64,000 nucleotides of DNA, from assembly GCA_017536475.1 (NCBI GenBank), contig JAFXHH010000007.1, positions 119,609 to 183,608 of the forward strand, written 5' to 3'. Below, piece after piece: positions 8,069 to 16,152 of the stretch (position 1 is the first letter of the stretch; the number at the start of each line of letters is the position of its first letter). The DNA is from Clostridia bacterium. Lineage in GTDB: Bacteria > Bacillota > Clostridia > Oscillospirales > CAG-272. The position numbers and the translations under genes are program-made. The notes beneath the pieces were generated by a model. That model was not told the origin of the DNA. It worked only from the letters and a program-made list of their open reading frames with translations, and ran no database searches.

Positions 8069-8767
8069 ATGATAATTTTCACTTTGATCTTAGCGGTTAT
8101 CACCAAGCTGCTAAGTCCGATGCTGAGCATTGGGACTCAACAAAATTTTCCGCCTGCGCTCTCGGGTGAGGAGGAGCGAAAAAACTTTCTTCTGATGCGG
8201 CGAGGAGGGGTCACGGGAGAGGATGCAAGGCAGGTGCTTATCTTACATAATCTCCGCTTGGTCGCGCACATCGTCCGCAAATACTACTCGACGGTCAAAA
8301 ATCAGGAGGATCTCGTATCTATCGGGACTATTGGGCTTGTCAAGGCGGTCGACACATTTAACGTCGACAACGGCACGAGGTTTGCGACCTATGCTGCCAA
8401 ATGTATTCAGAATGAGATTCTGATGAATTTCCGTTCGCAGAAAAAGCATTCGTCCGAGATATCGATAAACGAGACCATCGACGTTGACCGAGACGGAAAT
8501 CCTCTTTCGTATATGGACGTGATAAGCTCCGAGGAGGATATGGCAGGCGAGGTCGAGCGCAAGATATTGAGCGAAAAGGCGCTCAAATACATAAAGACTG
8601 CTCTTTCTCAGCGCGAGCGACAGATAATCGTTATGAGGTACGGTCTTTTCGGGGTCAAGGAGCTGACGCAGCGTGAGATAGCGGAAAAGCTCGGCATCTC
8701 TCGCTCCTACGTTTCGCGCATCGAAAAGAGCGCTCTTGAAAAGCTCAAAAGCGCTCTTGGGGGGTGA
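8069..8767 (+). CDS. sigK: RNA polymerase sporulation sigma factor SigK (pro-sigma-K)
   Basis: 232 residues; ribosome site AAGGAG before ATG 8069. The first 20 or so residues are hydrophobic (MIIFTLILAVITKLL), as in the inhibitory pro-sequence that holds pro-sigma-K at the membrane until SpoIVFB cleaves it. Region 2 follows (NLRLVAHIVRKYY, DLVSIGTIGLVKAVDTF, RFATYAAKCIQNEILM), then region 4 with the helix-turn-helix ELTQREIAEKLGISRSYVSR. It directs late mother-cell transcription for coat and cortex formation. The gene is continuous, with no skin-type insertion. Its stop codon TGA lies in the first unit of a 42-bp tandem repeat. Convergent with spoVAE; sigma-K-dependent spore genes next door fit the role. 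Confidence 0.95.
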   Translation: MIIFTLILAVITKLLSPMLSIGTQQNFPPALSGEEERKNFLLMRRGGVTGEDARQVLILHNLRLVAHIVRKYYSTVKNQEDLVSIGTIGLVKAVDTFNVDNGTRFATYAAKCIQNEILMNFRSQKKHSSEISINETIDVDRDGNPLSYMDVISSEEDMAGEVERKILSEKALKYIKTALSQRERQIIVMRYGLFGVKELTQREIAEKLGISRSYVSRIEKSALEKLKSALGG

Positions 8768-8902
8768 TACGCCGCAGGCGAATAGTGAAGCTATCCTCCT
8801 ACGGATTGATACGCCGCAGGCGAATAGTGAAGCTATCCTCCTACGGATTGATACGCCGCAGGCGAATAGTGAAGCTATCCTCCTACGGATTGATACGCCG
8901 CC
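8765..8902 (+). repeat. 42-bp tandem direct repeat (three units plus a partial)
   Basis: Units start at 8765, 8807 and 8849 and are identical; a partial fourth starts at 8891. Each unit contains TACGCCGCAGGCGAATAGTG, related to the dispersed motif TACGCCACAGGCGAGTAGTG found at 45648, 49059 and 49159. The first unit supplies the sigK stop codon. There are no spacers, so it is not a CRISPR. The partial fourth unit runs into a hairpin (ACGCCGC/GCGGCGT, 8895-8918) that may terminate sigK. Confidence 0.92.
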
Positions 8903-8905
8903 TTT

Positions 8906-9274
8906 TTATCCGCGGCGTTTTCCGCGAAACATTATCGCCGCGAGATATCCGAAGACGAGCGCGGCTGAAATTCCGCCTGCGGCAGCGGTCAAGCCGCCCG
9001 TCAGCGCGCCTAAAAGCCCCTGCTTATCGACCGCTTCCCTGACGCCCTCGGATATGAGGTAGCCAAACCCAGTGAGAGGGACGGTCGCACCCGCGCCCGC
9101 GAATTCGACCAGTGGCTTATAAAGCCCGAGTGCGCCGAGCAATACTCCCACCGTGACATAGCTCACGAGTATTCGCGCAGGGGTCAGGCGCGTTTTATCT
9201 ATAAGGATCTGGGCGATCATACAGAGTGCGCCGCCGATAACGAACGCCCAGATAAATTTGCTGAAGGTCTCCAT
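8906..9274 (-). CDS. spoVAE: Stage V sporulation protein AE (SpoVAE)
   Basis: 122 residues, ribosome site AAGGAAG. It is an integral membrane protein with four hydrophobic segments and the SpoVAE signatures GGALCMIAQILID, TPARILVSYVTVGV, and ATVPLTGFGYLISEGV. SpoVA proteins form the inner spore membrane channel that takes up dipicolinic acid during sporulation and releases it at germination. It lies 17 bases downstream of spoVAD, so they are co-transcribed. In Bacillus this transcript is made in the forespore under sigma-G; no clear sigma-G promoter could be picked out by eye. The usual first gene, spoVAC, is missing from this locus. Confidence 0.94.
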   Translation of the reverse strand: METFSKFIWAFVIGGALCMIAQILIDKTRLTPARILVSYVTVGVLLGALGLYKPLVEFAGAGATVPLTGFGYLISEGVREAVDKQGLLGALTGGLTAAAGGISAALVFGYLAAIMFRGKRRG

Positions 9275-9291
9275 ATTTTTTCTTCCTTTTA

Positions 9292-10284
9292 TTACGCTTC
9301 AAATGAGAGCAGGTGTCCGACCGCGGGGATCGACTCGCCCTGCTTTATGCTGTCGGGGCTCATCATAGCGCCCGAGGCTACGAAAAGAACTCTTTTAAAT
9401 CTTCCCTTTTCCATCTCGGGCAACACGTATGCCGAGAGCACCGACGCCGAGCATCCGCATCCCGAGCCGCCCGAGTGGGTATCCTGCGTGCTTTTATCAA
9501 AGATGAGGATGCCGCAATCGGTATAATTTTCCCCGAATTTATAGCCCTCGATCTGCATAAGATCACGCAATATCGACGCGCCCTCGTGACCAAGGTCACC
9601 CGTCAGGATAAGGTCGTAGTCGTCGGGGGTCTCGCCGCTTTCCGCAAAGAATCGGCAAAAGCTATCGCAGATCGCAGGTGCCATTGCCGCACCCATATTG
9701 TTGGCGTCGTTGATTCCCTTATCGATGACTCTGCCCGGCAGTCCCGCTTTTATTTTTACCCGTCCCGCCTCTCCGTCGCCGATAATAAATGCGCCCGAGC
9801 CCGTGACCGTCCACTGTGACGTCGGTGTTCTCTGTCCGCCGTATTCGATCGGCGTGCGGTACTGTCGCTCGGCAGAGCAGTTATGTGAGCTCGTGACGGC
9901 GGCACAGCGGTCAAATATTTTATGGGTAGTCATCACGGAGGCGAGCATTATTCCCTCGCCCGAGGTCGAGCAAGCACCGTAGATGCCGAAGTACGAGATC
10001 ATACACCCGAGAAGTCCGTAGGACGAGCCTGCACACTGATTGAGCAGGTCGCCCGCGAAGATCGCACCGATATCCTCAAAGCCAAGCTCGGCTTTCTTGA
10101 GCGCCATATTGAAGGCGATCCTTTGCATCTCGCTCTCGGCTTTTTCCCAGGTGTTCTTTCCAAAACGGTCGGAGATATCGTGCGTATCGAAAAACTGCCC
10201 GAGAGGTCCTTCAAATTCCTTCCTTCCAACTGCGTTTCCCGTGCTTATGAACGACGCGTCAAGCTCTATTATTCCCTTTGTCAT
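9292..10284 (-). CDS. spoVAD: Stage V sporulation protein AD (SpoVAD)
   Basis: 330 residues, the normal family size. It has the thiolase-like fold signatures of SpoVAD: AGDLLNQCAGSSYGL, IYGACSTSGEGIMLAS, TSSHNCSAERQYR and the C-terminal HSGGSGCGCSASVL. SpoVAD is a peripheral protein on the outer face of the spore inner membrane that binds dipicolinic acid directly and works with SpoVAC and SpoVAE in its transport. It is the first gene of a two-gene unit with spoVAE. The region upstream (10285-10463) leads to the divergent uridine phosphorylase promoter, so spoVAC is not upstream as in most clostridia. Confidence 0.96.
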   Translation of the reverse strand: MTKGIIELDASFISTGNAVGRKEFEGPLGQFFDTHDISDRFGKNTWEKAESEMQRIAFNMALKKAELGFEDIGAIFAGDLLNQCAGSSYGLLGCMISYFGIYGACSTSGEGIMLASVMTTHKIFDRCAAVTSSHNCSAERQYRTPIEYGGQRTPTSQWTVTGSGAFIIGDGEAGRVKIKAGLPGRVIDKGINDANNMGAAMAPAICDSFCRFFAESGETPDDYDLILTGDLGHEGASILRDLMQIEGYKFGENYTDCGILIFDKSTQDTHSGGSGCGCSASVLSAYVLPEMEKGRFKRVLFVASGAMMSPDSIKQGESIPAVGHLLSFEA

Positions 10285-10354
10285 CTTCTTGCCTCTTTTT
10301 TATCGATTTCGCTCTTATTATTCGCAGAGAAAAGCGAAATATGCAAAAATTCTA

Positions 10355-10383
10355 TTGAATTTTGGCAAGATATGTGATACAAT
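10355..10383 (+). promoter_or_regulatory. Promoter of the uridine phosphorylase gene
   Basis: TTGAAT (10355-10360), 17-base spacer, TACAAT (10378-10383), about 80 bases upstream of the start codon. Confidence 0.72.
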
Positions 10384-10463
10384 AAAGAAAAGATGACCGT
10401 AGGTCGCCTTTTATTCGGATAAAAAACGCTTTTTTCTTTAAAAATAATACTTGGAGGTGTCAG

Positions 10464-11234
10464 ATGTTATCCTCACACGAAAAGCAATATCATATAAACG
10501 TATCCGAGGGTCAGGTCGGCAAATACTGTATTCTGCCCGGCGATCCCGGCAGATGCGAGAAGATCGCGGCTTTTTTTGACGAGCCTTATTTCGTTTCATC
10601 GAACCGTGAATACACTATATGGAACGGTAAGCTTTGCGGCGAGCTCGTTTCGGTCTGTTCGACAGGTATCGGCGGTCCTTCGGCGGCTATCGCCATCGAG
10701 GAGCTTGCAAACTGCGGCGTGCACACCTTCATTCGTGTCGGGACCTGCGGCGGAATCGATCTTGACGTCAAGGCGGGAGACGTGGTTATTGCAAGCGGTG
10801 CGGTCAGACAGGACGGCACCTCGCGTGAATACGCGCCGATTGAATTTCCCGCGGTCAGCGATCCCGAGGTCATGATCGCTCTGCGCGGTGCGGTAAAGGC
10901 GCTGAATTATCCCTCGCACACGGGAATCGTACAGGCTAAGGACTCCTTTTACGGTCAGCACTCCCCCGCCCGTATGCCCGTAGCAAATCAACTGCTCGAC
11001 AAATGGGAGGCTTGGAAGCGTCTCGGCGTTCTCGCAAGCGAAATGGAGTCGGGCACGCTCTTTACCGTCGCTTCCTTCCTGCGAGTCAAGTGCGGAGCCG
11101 TTTTCTCGGTCGTTTGGAATCAGGAACGCGCAGATGCGGGGCTTGATACCGATACCGACGAGCATCACGACACCGAGAGAGCTATAAAGGTTGCCGTCGA
11201 GGCGATAAAAACCATGATTACGGAGAGCAAATGA
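10464..11234 (+). CDS. udp: Uridine phosphorylase
   Basis: 256 residues; ribosome site GGAGG before ATG 10464. A nucleoside phosphorylase of the NP-I family with the motifs [38 protein letters not shown] and the C-terminal [10 protein letters not shown] segment that binds the ribose. NP-I uridine phosphorylases cleave uridine with phosphate to uracil and ribose-1-phosphate in the cytoplasm, feeding pyrimidine salvage. Length and motif set favour Udp over purine phosphorylase (DeoD). Its stop overlaps the start of a small Lys-rich protein, so the two genes are translationally coupled. Confidence 0.94.
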   Translation: MLSSHEKQYHINVSEGQVGKYCILPGDPGRCEKIAAFFDEPYFVSSNREYTIWNGKLCGELVSVCSTGIGGPSAAIAIEELANCGVHTFIRVGTCGGIDLDVKAGDVVIASGAVRQDGTSREYAPIEFPAVSDPEVMIALRGAVKALNYPSHTGIVQAKDSFYGQHSPARMPVANQLLDKWEAWKRLGVLASEMESGTLFTVASFLRVKCGAVFSVVWNQERADAGLDTDTDEHHDTERAIKVAVEAIKTMITESK

Positions 11235-11545
11235 TGAAAAAAAGGTGCAAAAAGGTTCGAAAAGAGGATCGTCCTTGTGAATACGACGACAGATCTGTAA
11301 AAAAAGAGCGTCCCGATGCCGAGACGCGCATATACAACGCGCTGAACACGGCTGAAAAGATAGCCGTGAAGCTGGCGCAGATCAATCAGATATTGAAAAA
11401 ATCAAAAAAGAAGAAGAAAAAGAAGAACAAAAAGCTTGGCAAGATCGACAAAAAAACCGGCACTTTGATTCTTAAAAAGCAGAAAAAGGTCAAGTTGATG
11501 AAAAGGCACAAAAATCCCGACGGAACTGCGGGATCAAAACAATAA
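11231..11545 (+). CDS. Small highly basic Lys-rich protein
   Basis: About 104 residues; either ATG of the ATGATG pair at 11231 can start it, overlapping the udp stop. The sequence is dominated by lysine, with a block of seven consecutive Lys near residue 63 and flanking Lys/Asn/Leu segments; a short amphipathic stretch ([25 protein letters not shown]) precedes it. No membrane segment or signal. The composition suggests binding to nucleic acid or another polyanion, but no family is recognised. Its tight coupling to udp and the terminator straight after it support a real gene rather than a chance frame. Confidence 0.65.
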   Translation: MMKKRCKKVRKEDRPCEYDDRSVKKERPDAETRIYNALNTAEKIAVKLAQINQILKKSKKKKKKKNKKLGKIDKKTGTLILKKQKKVKLMKRHKNPDGTAGSKQ

Positions 11546-11549
11546 GATA

Positions 11550-11595
11550 AAAAATCGGAGTGATGCTCTTATCTGAGAATCACTCCGATTTTTCG
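11550..11595. terminator. Bidirectional Rho-independent terminator
   Basis: AAATCGGAGTGAT pairs with ATCACTCCGATTT followed by TT; A-run on the left. It separates the udp unit from the convergent amino-acid ABC operon. Confidence 0.85.
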
Positions 11596-11618
11596 CTGTC
11601 GATCAGTTTCCGAGGATC

Positions 11619-12386
11619 TTATAATTTCCCCATACCGACCGACAAAAACGCCTTGGTTTTTTCGCTCTTTGGGTTTCCGAAGACCTCGTCGGGAGTTCCC
11701 TCCTCCTCGATGACTCCGTCCGCCATAAATACGACCCGATCGGAAACGTAACGCGCGAATTCCATTTCGTGTGTTACGATTATCATCGTGTGTCCGTTAT
11801 CCTTCAGGGAACGTATGACGTTCAAGACCTCTCCCGTAAGCTCGGGGTCAAGGGAGCTTGTCGGCTCGTCGAAGCAGAGTATTTCGGGGGCGAGCATAAG
11901 CGCGCGCGCTATTGCAACTCTCTGCTGCTGACCTCCCGAGAGCTGACAGGGGTAGTCGTCAGCCTTTTCCTCAAGCCCCACTCTCAAAAGCAAGCTCTCG
12001 GCACGCGTGCGGATCTCGTCAACGGTCTCGCCGCCTGCCTTCCCTTTTGCGCGAAGCTTCGGGGCTAACATAAGGTTCTCGATAACGCTGTATTGGGGGA
12101 AAAGATTAAATTGCTGAAAAACGAGACCGAAAGAAAGCTGTGCCTCGGGGCTGACCTCGGGCTTCTCGCCCTCCTTGGCGCTGTATACCGTTTTTCCGTT
12201 TACGACGATCTCGCCGCAATTTGCCCGTTCAAGAAAATTCATGCAGCGAAGAAGCGTAGTCTTTCCGCCGCCCGACGAGCCGATGATAGAAAGCACCTCT
12301 CCCTTTTGTAAGCTCAAGTCAACTCCCTTTAGCACCTCGGTATCGCCAAATCGCTTGCGGAGGTTTTTGATTTCCAAAATCTTCAT
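11619..12386 (-). CDS. Polar amino-acid ABC transporter ATP-binding protein
   Basis: 255 residues from ATG 12386 with GAGGTGAGG just upstream; the GTG at 12395 overlaps that ribosome site. ABC ATPase of the GlnQ/ArtP class: Walker [11 protein letters not shown]-loop [13 protein letters not shown], signature [15 protein letters not shown], Walker [13 protein letters not shown], and the switch His in [10 protein letters not shown]. It energises import of a polar amino acid by the permease and lipoprotein encoded just upstream. Third and last gene of the operon; a terminator follows. Confidence 0.95.
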   Translation of the reverse strand: MKILEIKNLRKRFGDTEVLKGVDLSLQKGEVLSIIGSSGGGKTTLLRCMNFLERANCGEIVVNGKTVYSAKEGEKPEVSPEAQLSFGLVFQQFNLFPQYSVIENLMLAPKLRAKGKAGGETVDEIRTRAESLLLRVGLEEKADDYPCQLSGGQQQRVAIARALMLAPEILCFDEPTSSLDPELTGEVLNVIRSLKDNGHTMIIVTHEMEFARYVSDRVVFMADGVIEEEGTPDEVFGNPKSEKTKAFLSVGMGKL

Positions 12387-12396
12387 TTTCCTCACC

Positions 12397-13089
12397 TCAC
12401 GCCTTAAAATAATCGAGTTTTTTCTCTAATCTGCCGAAAAGGATCGTCAACAGACCTACGAAAACAAGATAAAATCCACCCGCGACAAAGAGGGGCCAGA
12501 TCAGTCCGTCTACCGTCATAAATTCCTTTGCCTCGAATATGAGCTCGTATACTGCGATAGTGTTGGCAAGCGCCGTATCCTTGATGAGAGTTATTATCTC
12601 GTTTGACATCGGAGGAATTATGCGCTTGATCACCTGAAGCAGAACTATTTTGAAAAAGACCTGCTTTTTCGTGAGTCCCAGCACCTGTCCCGCCTCGTAC
12701 TGACCCTTGGGGATCGATTCGATGCCTCCTCGGTATATTTCGGAAAAATACGCCGCGTAATTTATGGCAAACGCCACGAGGGCGGCTATAAATCTCGTGG
12801 AAAAGGTGTTGTCGAACCACACCCAGCCCGTGTTCATCTGGGGCCAGACGAAAAGCTTGAGCAATCCCGGAAGATAAAATATCGCAAAGACCTGAAGCAT
12901 AAGAGGCGTTCCGCGAAGCACCCACACGATCAGCTTCGAAAAAAGGCTCAGCGGCTTGAACTTTGACATGGTGCAAAAGCACATCACGAGCCCAAGCGGG
13001 ATAGCAAGGATCAGCGTCAGGGCAAACAGGAGCAGCGCTATTATAAATCCGTTGCCAAGCTTGGAGAACACCTCAATAAAAAGTTCCAT
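12397..13089 (-). CDS. Polar amino-acid ABC transporter permease
   Basis: 230 residues with about five membrane helices and the His/Glu/Gln/Arg permease signature: [11 protein letters not shown] near the N-terminus and the EAA loop [19 protein letters not shown] that contacts the ATPase. It forms the membrane channel of the importer. It lies 10 bases upstream of the ATPase gene and 26 bases downstream of the solute-binding lipoprotein gene, so all three share one transcript. A single permease gene implies a homodimer. Ribosome site AAGGTG. Confidence 0.95.
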   Translation of the reverse strand: MELFIEVFSKLGNGFIIALLLFALTLILAIPLGLVMCFCTMSKFKPLSLFSKLIVWVLRGTPLMLQVFAIFYLPGLLKLFVWPQMNTGWVWFDNTFSTRFIAALVAFAINYAAYFSEIYRGGIESIPKGQYEAGQVLGLTKKQVFFKIVLLQVIKRIIPPMSNEIITLIKDTALANTIAVYELIFEAKEFMTVDGLIWPLFVAGGFYLVFVGLLTILFGRLEKKLDYFKA

Positions 13090-13115
13090 AAAACACCTTT
13101 TTTACATCAAATTGA

Positions 13116-13898
13116 TTATTTGAGCGCGTCGGTATTAAGACCAACGTTGTATTTTTCAGCGAGGGCGGTCATAGTGCCGTCAGCATACTTTGCCTTCAGG
13201 AAGGCATCGAGCTCTGCCTTAAGGTCGCTTCCCTTGCGAAGACCGACTGCGAAGATCTCGTCGCCGTAGCTTGCGCCGTCCAAAATTTCAAGGTCTGCAT
13301 ACACGCCCTTGCCGACTACGCTTTGTGCCATGGTTATATCAATGATCGCAACGTCACTCGTGCCCGCGAGGACCTCGTTGAGCGCGTCTACCATTGCGCC
13401 GACCTTGTTTATATTCGTGCCCTTGACGGTCTCCTCTGCCACGGTTGCACCTGCGGAGCCGTTTTCAACTGCTATTTTTGCATCCTTAACGCCGTCGGCG
13501 GTCAGGGTGCTGCCCTTCTTGACTACCGCTACCTGCGCGTTCTTTGCGTAAGATACCGAGAAATCTATCTTTTCGCCCAGCTCGTCGGAAGCGGTCATAC
13601 CGTTCCAAATGAGGTCGATCTGATTGGAGTTGAGCTCTGCGACCTTGTTATCCCATTTGATGATAACGATCTGGCAATTTACACCAAGGGTCTCGGCAAA
13701 CTGCTGTGCGAGCTCTGCGTCGAATCCCGTCCATTCGCCGTTATCGTCGAGATAGTCCATAGGGGGATATACCGTAACGCCGACCACTAGCTTACCTGCG
13801 TCCTTGACCGATTGAACGTCGCTCTTTGCGGTGTCGCAGGATATGAAAAGCGTACAAAGAATAACTGCCGTGAGAATGAGAGAAATGATTTTTTTCAT
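13116..13898 (-). CDS. Amino-acid ABC transporter substrate-binding lipoprotein
   Basis: 260 residues, ribosome site GGAGG. Residues 1-20 are a lipoprotein signal with lipobox FISC (Cys21). The mature part is a family 3 solute-binding protein: KLVVGVTVYPPMDYLD, WTGFDAELAQQFAETLG, IDLIWNGMTASDELGEKIDFS and LRKGSDLKAELDAFL are typical of GlnH/HisJ-like binding proteins. It captures the amino acid outside the membrane and delivers it to the permease. First gene of the operon. Substrate not assignable; a cystine, glutamine or histidine type are all possible. Confidence 0.95.
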   Translation of the reverse strand: MKKIISLILTAVILCTLFISCDTAKSDVQSVKDAGKLVVGVTVYPPMDYLDDNGEWTGFDAELAQQFAETLGVNCQIVIIKWDNKVAELNSNQIDLIWNGMTASDELGEKIDFSVSYAKNAQVAVVKKGSTLTADGVKDAKIAVENGSAGATVAEETVKGTNINKVGAMVDALNEVLAGTSDVAIIDITMAQSVVGKGVYADLEILDGASYGDEIFAVGLRKGSDLKAELDAFLKAKYADGTMTALAEKYNVGLNTDALK

Positions 13899-13924
13899 GA
13901 TTTTTGCCTCCGTTTTCTGTGCTT

Positions 13925-13957
13925 GCGCTTTAGCGCTTTAACGCTTTAGCGTGCTAA
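13925..13957 (-). promoter_or_regulatory. Repeated leader motif, possible operator of the amino-acid importer operon
   Basis: Just downstream of the -10 box are three tandem copies of RCGCTTTA (13925-13948) running into the dyad TTAGC-GT-GCTAA (13946-13957). A dyad next to a promoter commonly marks a repressor site; no regulator gene is adjacent. It could also simply be a small repeat. Confidence 0.4.
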
Positions 13958-13974
13958 ATTAATAAAGTAATGCC

Positions 13975-14003
13975 ATTATAGCACTTTCAAAACGACTTGT
14001 CAA
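13975..14003 (-). promoter_or_regulatory. Promoter of the amino-acid ABC importer operon
   Basis: Minus strand TTGACA (14003-13998), 17-base spacer, TATAAT (13980-13975): exact consensus, about 75 bases upstream of the lipoprotein start. Confidence 0.88.
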
Positions 14004-14127
14004 TAGGTTTTTGAAAAATAATTTATTTTTTTTTGCAAATACAGGAAATGAGGCTATTTTGGGGTGATTTGCGAAGGGTAGAAAATAAAAAAAGGATTGC
14101 GGTAGCGTACCTACCATAGAGCAGGTA

Positions 14128-14325
14128 CGCATCGATATAAATCCGCCAATGCGGATTTTCGATATACGCTAACGCGTTCGATATGTGCTGCCGCACTCGA
14201 TATGCTCACTTCGTGAGCGCGGATTTATATCATATCGAGTTTGAGCGTAGCGAAAACATATCGAATTTGCTGCAAGGCAAATATATAGAGCCGAGCGAAG
14301 CGACGGCATATCGACAAATTCAAAA
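14128..14325. repeat. Array of short variable hairpins separated by a TCGATAT linker
   Basis: A chain of small stems with different sequences (AATCCGC/GCGGATT, GTGC/GCAC, GCTCAC/GTGAGC, TTTGC/GCAAA, GCCG/CGGC) is joined by recurring linker ATCGATAT or its reverse complement. The linker is fixed while the stems vary but stay paired. Architecture matches the array at 47746-47945, which uses a different linker. Confidence 0.7.
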
Positions 14326-14422
14326 TAGCTTCTATGGACACAGAAGCAGTGCTTAGTCTGCCATAATTAAAGAGTATAACCAAATTTCCGTCTGTTTGCA
14401 AACAAATAGGTTTGCACTAACC

Positions 14423-14547
14423 AAGGCTCCCTTGTGTAAAGGGAGCTGTCGCGAAGCGACTGAGGGATTGTTTTTAGCGAAAAACCAATCTTTTACAATC
14501 CCTCCGTCACGCTGACGCGTGCCACCTCCCTTTACACAAGGGAGGCT
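14423..14547. repeat. 125-bp palindromic repeat element, copy 1
   Basis: Ends are near-perfect inverted repeats (GGCTCCCTTGTGTAAAGGGA and the reverse-oriented TCCCTTTACACAAGGGAGGC), with internal hairpins and a central pair GGGATTG/CAATCCC. Copies 2 and 3 are at 27513 and 56971. Small size, no coding capacity and inverted ends fit a MITE or large REP-type element. Confidence 0.85.
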
Positions 14548-14663
14548 GTTTTCTACCTCCCGGAAGGTAATCGCATAGGCTTTTGATATGCTAATGTCAA
14601 AATTGCCTTTGCGTTACTTTTGGCAAAACATTGATGTCTTTAATTAAGTCAGTACTTGTCAGG

Positions 14664-14702
14664 AAAAAAGGACGAGAATTTTTTGCAATTCTCGTCCTTT
14701 TC
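14664..14702. terminator. Rho-independent terminator of the methyltransferase-GT2-HAD operon
   Basis: AAAGGACGAGAATT pairs with AATTCTCGTCCTTT. On the minus strand the second arm is followed by TTTTTT, so it can end the operon whose last gene stops at 14768. Confidence 0.75.
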
Positions 14703-14767
14703 CTGTCGGTAGGTATATTCAATTTCATACTGCTCTACCGCAAGCGCACGGTGCAATCCTTTTTGTG

Positions 14768-15412
14768 TTATATGAATTTTTTGATATCCTCAACACCCTC
14801 GGCGATATAGGTCGCGCCTGCCCCCTCAAGCTCGGGGCGGTCTCCGTAGCCGAAAAGCACGCCTATCGAGTCAAGTCCGTTCAGTCCGGCGCCCTTGATA
14901 TCCTGCTCCCTGTCGCCTATCATGACCGCACGGGTGCGATCTTTGATCTTCGCAGTTTCAAGCGCGTATTCTATGACGGCGGCCTTTTTGTTTCTCGATT
15001 CGTCCATCGACGCGCCGCAGATATGGTCAAAATACCTTGTCAGATCGAAATGATCGAGTATCTGCTTGGCGAAAAGCTCGGGCTTGGAGGTGGCAAGAAG
15101 TATCGTTTTTCCCTGCGCCTTAAGATCTGCAAGCAGCTCGGGAATTCCCTCATAGAGCAGATTTTCAAAAATGCCCCTGTCTCTGTAATACTCGCGGTAA
15201 TATTCGACGCATTTGAGACTTTCCTCCATTGAAAAGCCGTAAAATCTTGAAAAGCTTTCCGAAAGAGGCGGTCCGATAAAGCAATAAAGCTCCTTTTTGT
15301 CCGTGACCTCGATCCCCTGCTTTCTAAGGGCGTACGCGACCGAGTTTGTTATTCCCTCTCCGGGATCGGTCAGCGTGCCGTCAAGGTCGAAAAGTAAATA
15401 GTCGTAGCTCAT
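14768..15412 (-). CDS. HAD-superfamily phosphatase, phosphoglycolate phosphatase-like
   Basis: 214 residues. HAD motif I DLDGTLTDPG with the two catalytic Asp at residues 9 and 11, motif II (LLATSKP), and motif III/IV (MIGDREQDIKGA) are complete. The helical cap after motif I is of the small C1 type found in Gph/PgmB-like enzymes. Likely a cytoplasmic phosphatase acting on a small phosphorylated metabolite; phosphoglycolate is the family default. The start codon overlaps the stop of the upstream glycosyltransferase gene (TAATG), so it is translationally coupled to it and is the last gene of the operon. Confidence 0.9.
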   Translation of the reverse strand: MSYDYLLFDLDGTLTDPGEGITNSVAYALRKQGIEVTDKKELYCFIGPPLSESFSRFYGFSMEESLKCVEYYREYYRDRGIFENLLYEGIPELLADLKAQGKTILLATSKPELFAKQILDHFDLTRYFDHICGASMDESRNKKAAVIEYALETAKIKDRTRAVMIGDREQDIKGAGLNGLDSIGVLFGYGDRPELEGAGATYIAEGVEDIKKFI

Positions 15413-16125
15413 TATATCTTCGTCTTTTTGATCCTTCTCTTCATTTTAATGATATCGCGAACCATTTTGAAGGAGTCGCGCAGTACGTTGACCTTGCTCT
15501 CTCTGTGATTTATGATCTTTACGGGCATTTCGACGATCTTCATACCGAACTTGACTGCCCAGAGTATGCACTCGAAGTCAAACGCGAAGCGATCCACCTC
15601 GCAGCGAGAGAAGATCTCCTTTGCCGCCTTGCCCGTGAACGCCTTACATCCGCACTGCGAGTCCGAAAGCTTGAAGCCGCCGACGATCGAAAGCACCTTG
15701 ATATAGACCTTCGAGGCGAGCTTACGGATAGCGGTATAGCCCTCGTAGCCGTCCTTGGAGAGATTACGCGAGCCGATGACCATGTGCGCGTCGGGGTTGG
15801 CGAGGAAGGTCTCGTAAACGCGCTTTATGACGTCGGTGCCGTACGCGAGGTCGGCGTCGGTAAACATTATAATATCGCCTTCCGCGGCAAGCATTGCCGT
15901 TCTTACGGCGTAGCCCTTGCCTCTGTTCTGCTCATAACCTACGACACGCACATTGGGGAGGTTCATTTCCTCGACAGCCTTATCGCAGCCGTCCTTTGAG
16001 CCGTCGTTTGAGAAAATGATCTCGTAGTCCTCAAAATTCGCGGACATATAGTCGGAGAGCGTCTGTGCGGTCTCCTTGATTATCGAGCTCTCGTTATACA
16101 TTGGGATACAAAGCGAAAATTTCAT
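15412..16125 (-). CDS. Glycosyltransferase family 2, dolichyl-phosphate glucosyltransferase-like
   Basis: 237 residues with a GT-A fold: N-terminal FSLCIPMYNES, FSNDGSKDG, NRGKGYAVRTAM, and the metal-binding DXD motif TDADLAYG. QCGCKAFTGKAAKEIF and FDFECILWA match the ALG5/DPM1-like branch, which moves a sugar from a nucleotide sugar to a lipid phosphate carrier. No membrane anchor is seen, so it is probably cytoplasmic or membrane-associated. Middle gene of the operon: 27 bases downstream of the methyltransferase gene and overlapping the phosphatase gene. Confidence 0.9.
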   Translation of the reverse strand: MKFSLCIPMYNESSIIKETAQTLSDYMSANFEDYEIIFSNDGSKDGCDKAVEEMNLPNVRVVGYEQNRGKGYAVRTAMLAAEGDIIMFTDADLAYGTDVIKRVYETFLANPDAHMVIGSRNLSKDGYEGYTAIRKLASKVYIKVLSIVGGFKLSDSQCGCKAFTGKAAKEIFSRCEVDRFAFDFECILWAVKFGMKIVEMPVKIINHRESKVNVLRDSFKMVRDIIKMKRRIKKTKI

Positions 16126-16152
16126 TTTTTAATTACCTTTCAATATTTTGGT

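Larger units (their letters stand above)
14088..14765. repeat. Gene-free block bounded by imperfect inverted repeats
   Basis: No gene is seen between 14004 and 14767. The block begins with AAAAAGGATTGC (14089 on) followed after 16 bases by TAGAGCAGGTACG. It ends, as reverse complement, with AAAAAGGATTGC followed after 15 bases by TAGAGCAGTATG (14730-14765). Matching ends around a non-coding core look like a non-autonomous mobile element or two inverted copies of a dispersed repeat. Inside are a hairpin array (14128-14325), a 125-bp palindromic element (14423-14547) and a terminator-like hairpin (14664-14702). Confidence 0.5.

Noticed and set aside
8765..8902. Possible CRISPR array from 42-bp direct repeats
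   Set aside because: The units are contiguous and identical with no variable spacers, and no cas gene is present; it is a tandem duplication.
8736..9062. Frames translating the 42-bp repeats (DTPQANSEAILLRI and IRRRRIVKLSSYG units)
   Set aside because: Repeat translations downstream of the sigK stop, overlapping spoVAE on the other strand; no start signals.
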